64,000 nt of DNA from the NCBI GenBank assembly GCA_002414385.1, contig DHZH01000005.1, positions 186,001-250,000 on the forward strand, read 5' to 3'. The notes under the pieces are model-generated. The model worked only from the letters and a program-made list of their open reading frames with translations. It was not told the origin of the DNA and ran no database searches. Positions within the stretch are counted from its first letter, which is position 1; every line of letters begins with the position of its first letter. The stretch comes from Gammaproteobacteria bacterium UBA5109. Lineage in GTDB: Bacteria; Pseudomonadota; Gammaproteobacteria; Pseudomonadales; Pseudohongiellaceae. This document shows, piece by piece, positions 63,263-64,000 of this stretch. The position numbers and the translations under genes are program-made.

Positions 63263-63679
63263 GTGAATAAAATGAAAATACGATCCGCTTTACTCACAGC
63301 AATTATCTGTCTGACCCCTGCTCTCCAGTCTTTTGCCCACCATTCTTTTTATTCTCAATTTGATTCCGATGCCCCAATTACTCTGATTGGCACTATTACC
63401 AGTATTGAATGGCGTAATCCGCATATCTGGATTATGCTGGATGTGCCCAATGAAGATGGGTCCATCAGCGCCTGGCGCTGTGAAGGCGGCGCCCCTAACG
63501 CACTGGTTAGAAACGGATTTACCGAAAGCACCCTGGAAGTCGGAGAAGAGCTGACCATCTATGGCTACCGTGCTTTTAATGGCCAGAACATCTGTAATGG
63601 TCGTGGTTGGGAATATCAGGGAGAAACCATATTTGGCCGACCCAATGATGATGGGCCTACAGCCCCCTCCAGAAACTAA
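63263..63679 (+). CDS. DUF6152-like secreted protein
   Basis: I use the ATG at 63263; an in-frame ATG at 63271 is not needed. The protein is 138 aa with a signal peptide (cleavage near FAHH) and HHSFYSQFDSDAPITLIGTITSIEWRNPHIWIMLDV, the typical DUF6152 opening. It probably binds a periplasmic ligand; the function is unknown. It is 39 bp downstream of cytochrome b561. Confidence 0.8.
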   Translation: MNKMKIRSALLTAIICLTPALQSFAHHSFYSQFDSDAPITLIGTITSIEWRNPHIWIMLDVPNEDGSISAWRCEGGAPNALVRNGFTESTLEVGEELTIYGYRAFNGQNICNGRGWEYQGETIFGRPNDDGPTAPSRN

Positions 63680-63703
63680 ATTATATAAATCCGGAGAATT
63701 TTC

Positions 63704-64000
63704 ATGAAAACGTTAAAAACTGCAGCTTTAATTTGCCTTACTTCAATAAGTTTTGGGGGGTCTATAAATGCTTTTTCACAAGGATTCCCTGTACTGGCTG
63801 AACAACCTCAAGCGGATGGCACTACTCCGCCAAGAGATAACTGGGGACGAGCAGACCTGAATGGTGTCTGGAACAAGGCAATTCACATGAACATTGCTGC
63901 ACCTGTTGAACCCCTGCCCTTCACCCCAGAAGGCCTTACTGCCTTCAACGAAGTTGCCAACTTAATTGATAACACCTCCAGATGTATCTTTCCTGGTGTT
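63704..64000 (+). CDS. Secreted protein, 3' truncated by window end
   Basis: The ATG at 63704 follows CCGGAGA (63691-63697). The visible 99 residues start with a signal peptide (cleavage near NAFSQ) and continue GFPVLAEQPQADGTTPPRDNWGRADLNGVW. The frame stays open to the window end. The NWGRADLNGVW segment resembles exported proteins that often accompany DUF6152 genes, but the family cannot be fixed from this part. Confidence 0.7.
   Translation, partial: MKTLKTAALICLTSISFGGSINAFSQGFPVLAEQPQADGTTPPRDNWGRADLNGVWNKAIHMNIAAPVEPLPFTPEGLTAFNEVANLIDNTSRCIFPGV

Noticed and set aside
1..64000. CRISPR arrays or rRNA genes
   Set aside because: No regularly spaced repeats or rRNA sequence seen; the only tandem array is the 9-bp coding repeat.

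Overview
The window looks like about 64 kb of a free-living, probably marine, gammaproteobacterial chromosome. This rests on the gene families: ThrH, CysB next to a CysH with reductase cysteine motifs, a tusDCBE sulfur-relay operon, TamAB, umuDC, and many secreted hydrolases and oxidoreductases. The genus cannot be fixed from sequence alone. Two mobile elements interrupt otherwise ordinary chromosome.

Element 1 (261-10492) is a P4/ICE-like genomic island inserted in the 3' end of a tRNA-Leu(UAA) gene. A 59-bp perfect direct repeat (261-319 and 10434-10492) marks its ends. It carries a tyrosine integrase, an unknown integrase-coupled gene, an AlpA-like excisionase/activator and a P2 gpA-like HUH replication endonuclease whose 3' end holds a large nested palindrome. 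Its AT-rich cargo is a serine hydrolase, a small secreted protein and a 1295-aa protein ending in a PD-(D/E)xK nuclease-like domain, which is a candidate defence effector.

From 10.5 to 30 kb lie an O-acetylhomoserine sulfhydrylase, a histidine-brace (LPMO-like) secreted protein, three secreted metallo-beta-lactamase-fold hydrolases, an NTF2-like protein, a PQQ-type sugar dehydrogenase, umuDC and a membrane-anchored alpha-crystallin protein. These are followed by a type IV pilin-like protein with an extraordinary Asn/Asp/Arg low-complexity tail, then tamAB and mscS.

From 30 to 43 kb is housekeeping: a CorA-like transporter, pdxJ, msrA, a 5'-nucleotidase, a sulfite exporter/cysB/cysH group, thrH, a NUDIX hydrolase, pabB, tusEBCD and a BI-1 protein. 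A 99-bp REP/MITE-like palindrome lies at 38.2 kb. A tRNA-Ser(UGA) follows at 43.4 kb.

From 43.6 to 49.2 kb is an aromatic degradation cluster: a phenol-type flavin hydroxylase divergent from a LysR regulator, then an intradiol dioxygenase, dienelactone hydrolase and muconate cycloisomerase. This is a modified ortho-cleavage set with no maleylacetate reductase in the window. A tail-specific protease, a tyrosine recombinase and a metallophosphoesterase lipoprotein follow.

Element 2 (about 54436-59753) is a compact filamentous-phage (inovirus) prophage of about 5.3 kb. In order it has a repressor, HUH Rep, ssDNA-binding protein, a leaderless Pf3-like major coat protein, a terminator, minor coat genes including a 25-aa overlapping ORF, a pIII-like adhesin, a pVI-like protein, a Zot/pI assembly ATPase, and a hairpin-rich non-coding region. 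It is flanked by a 20-bp direct repeat, and the right copy is half of a perfect 13-bp-stem hairpin.

The right end (59.8-64 kb) holds secreted carboxymuconolactone-decarboxylase-like and VOC proteins, a TetR regulator with an extra N-terminal HTH, a cytochrome b561, a DUF6152-like protein and a truncated secreted protein.
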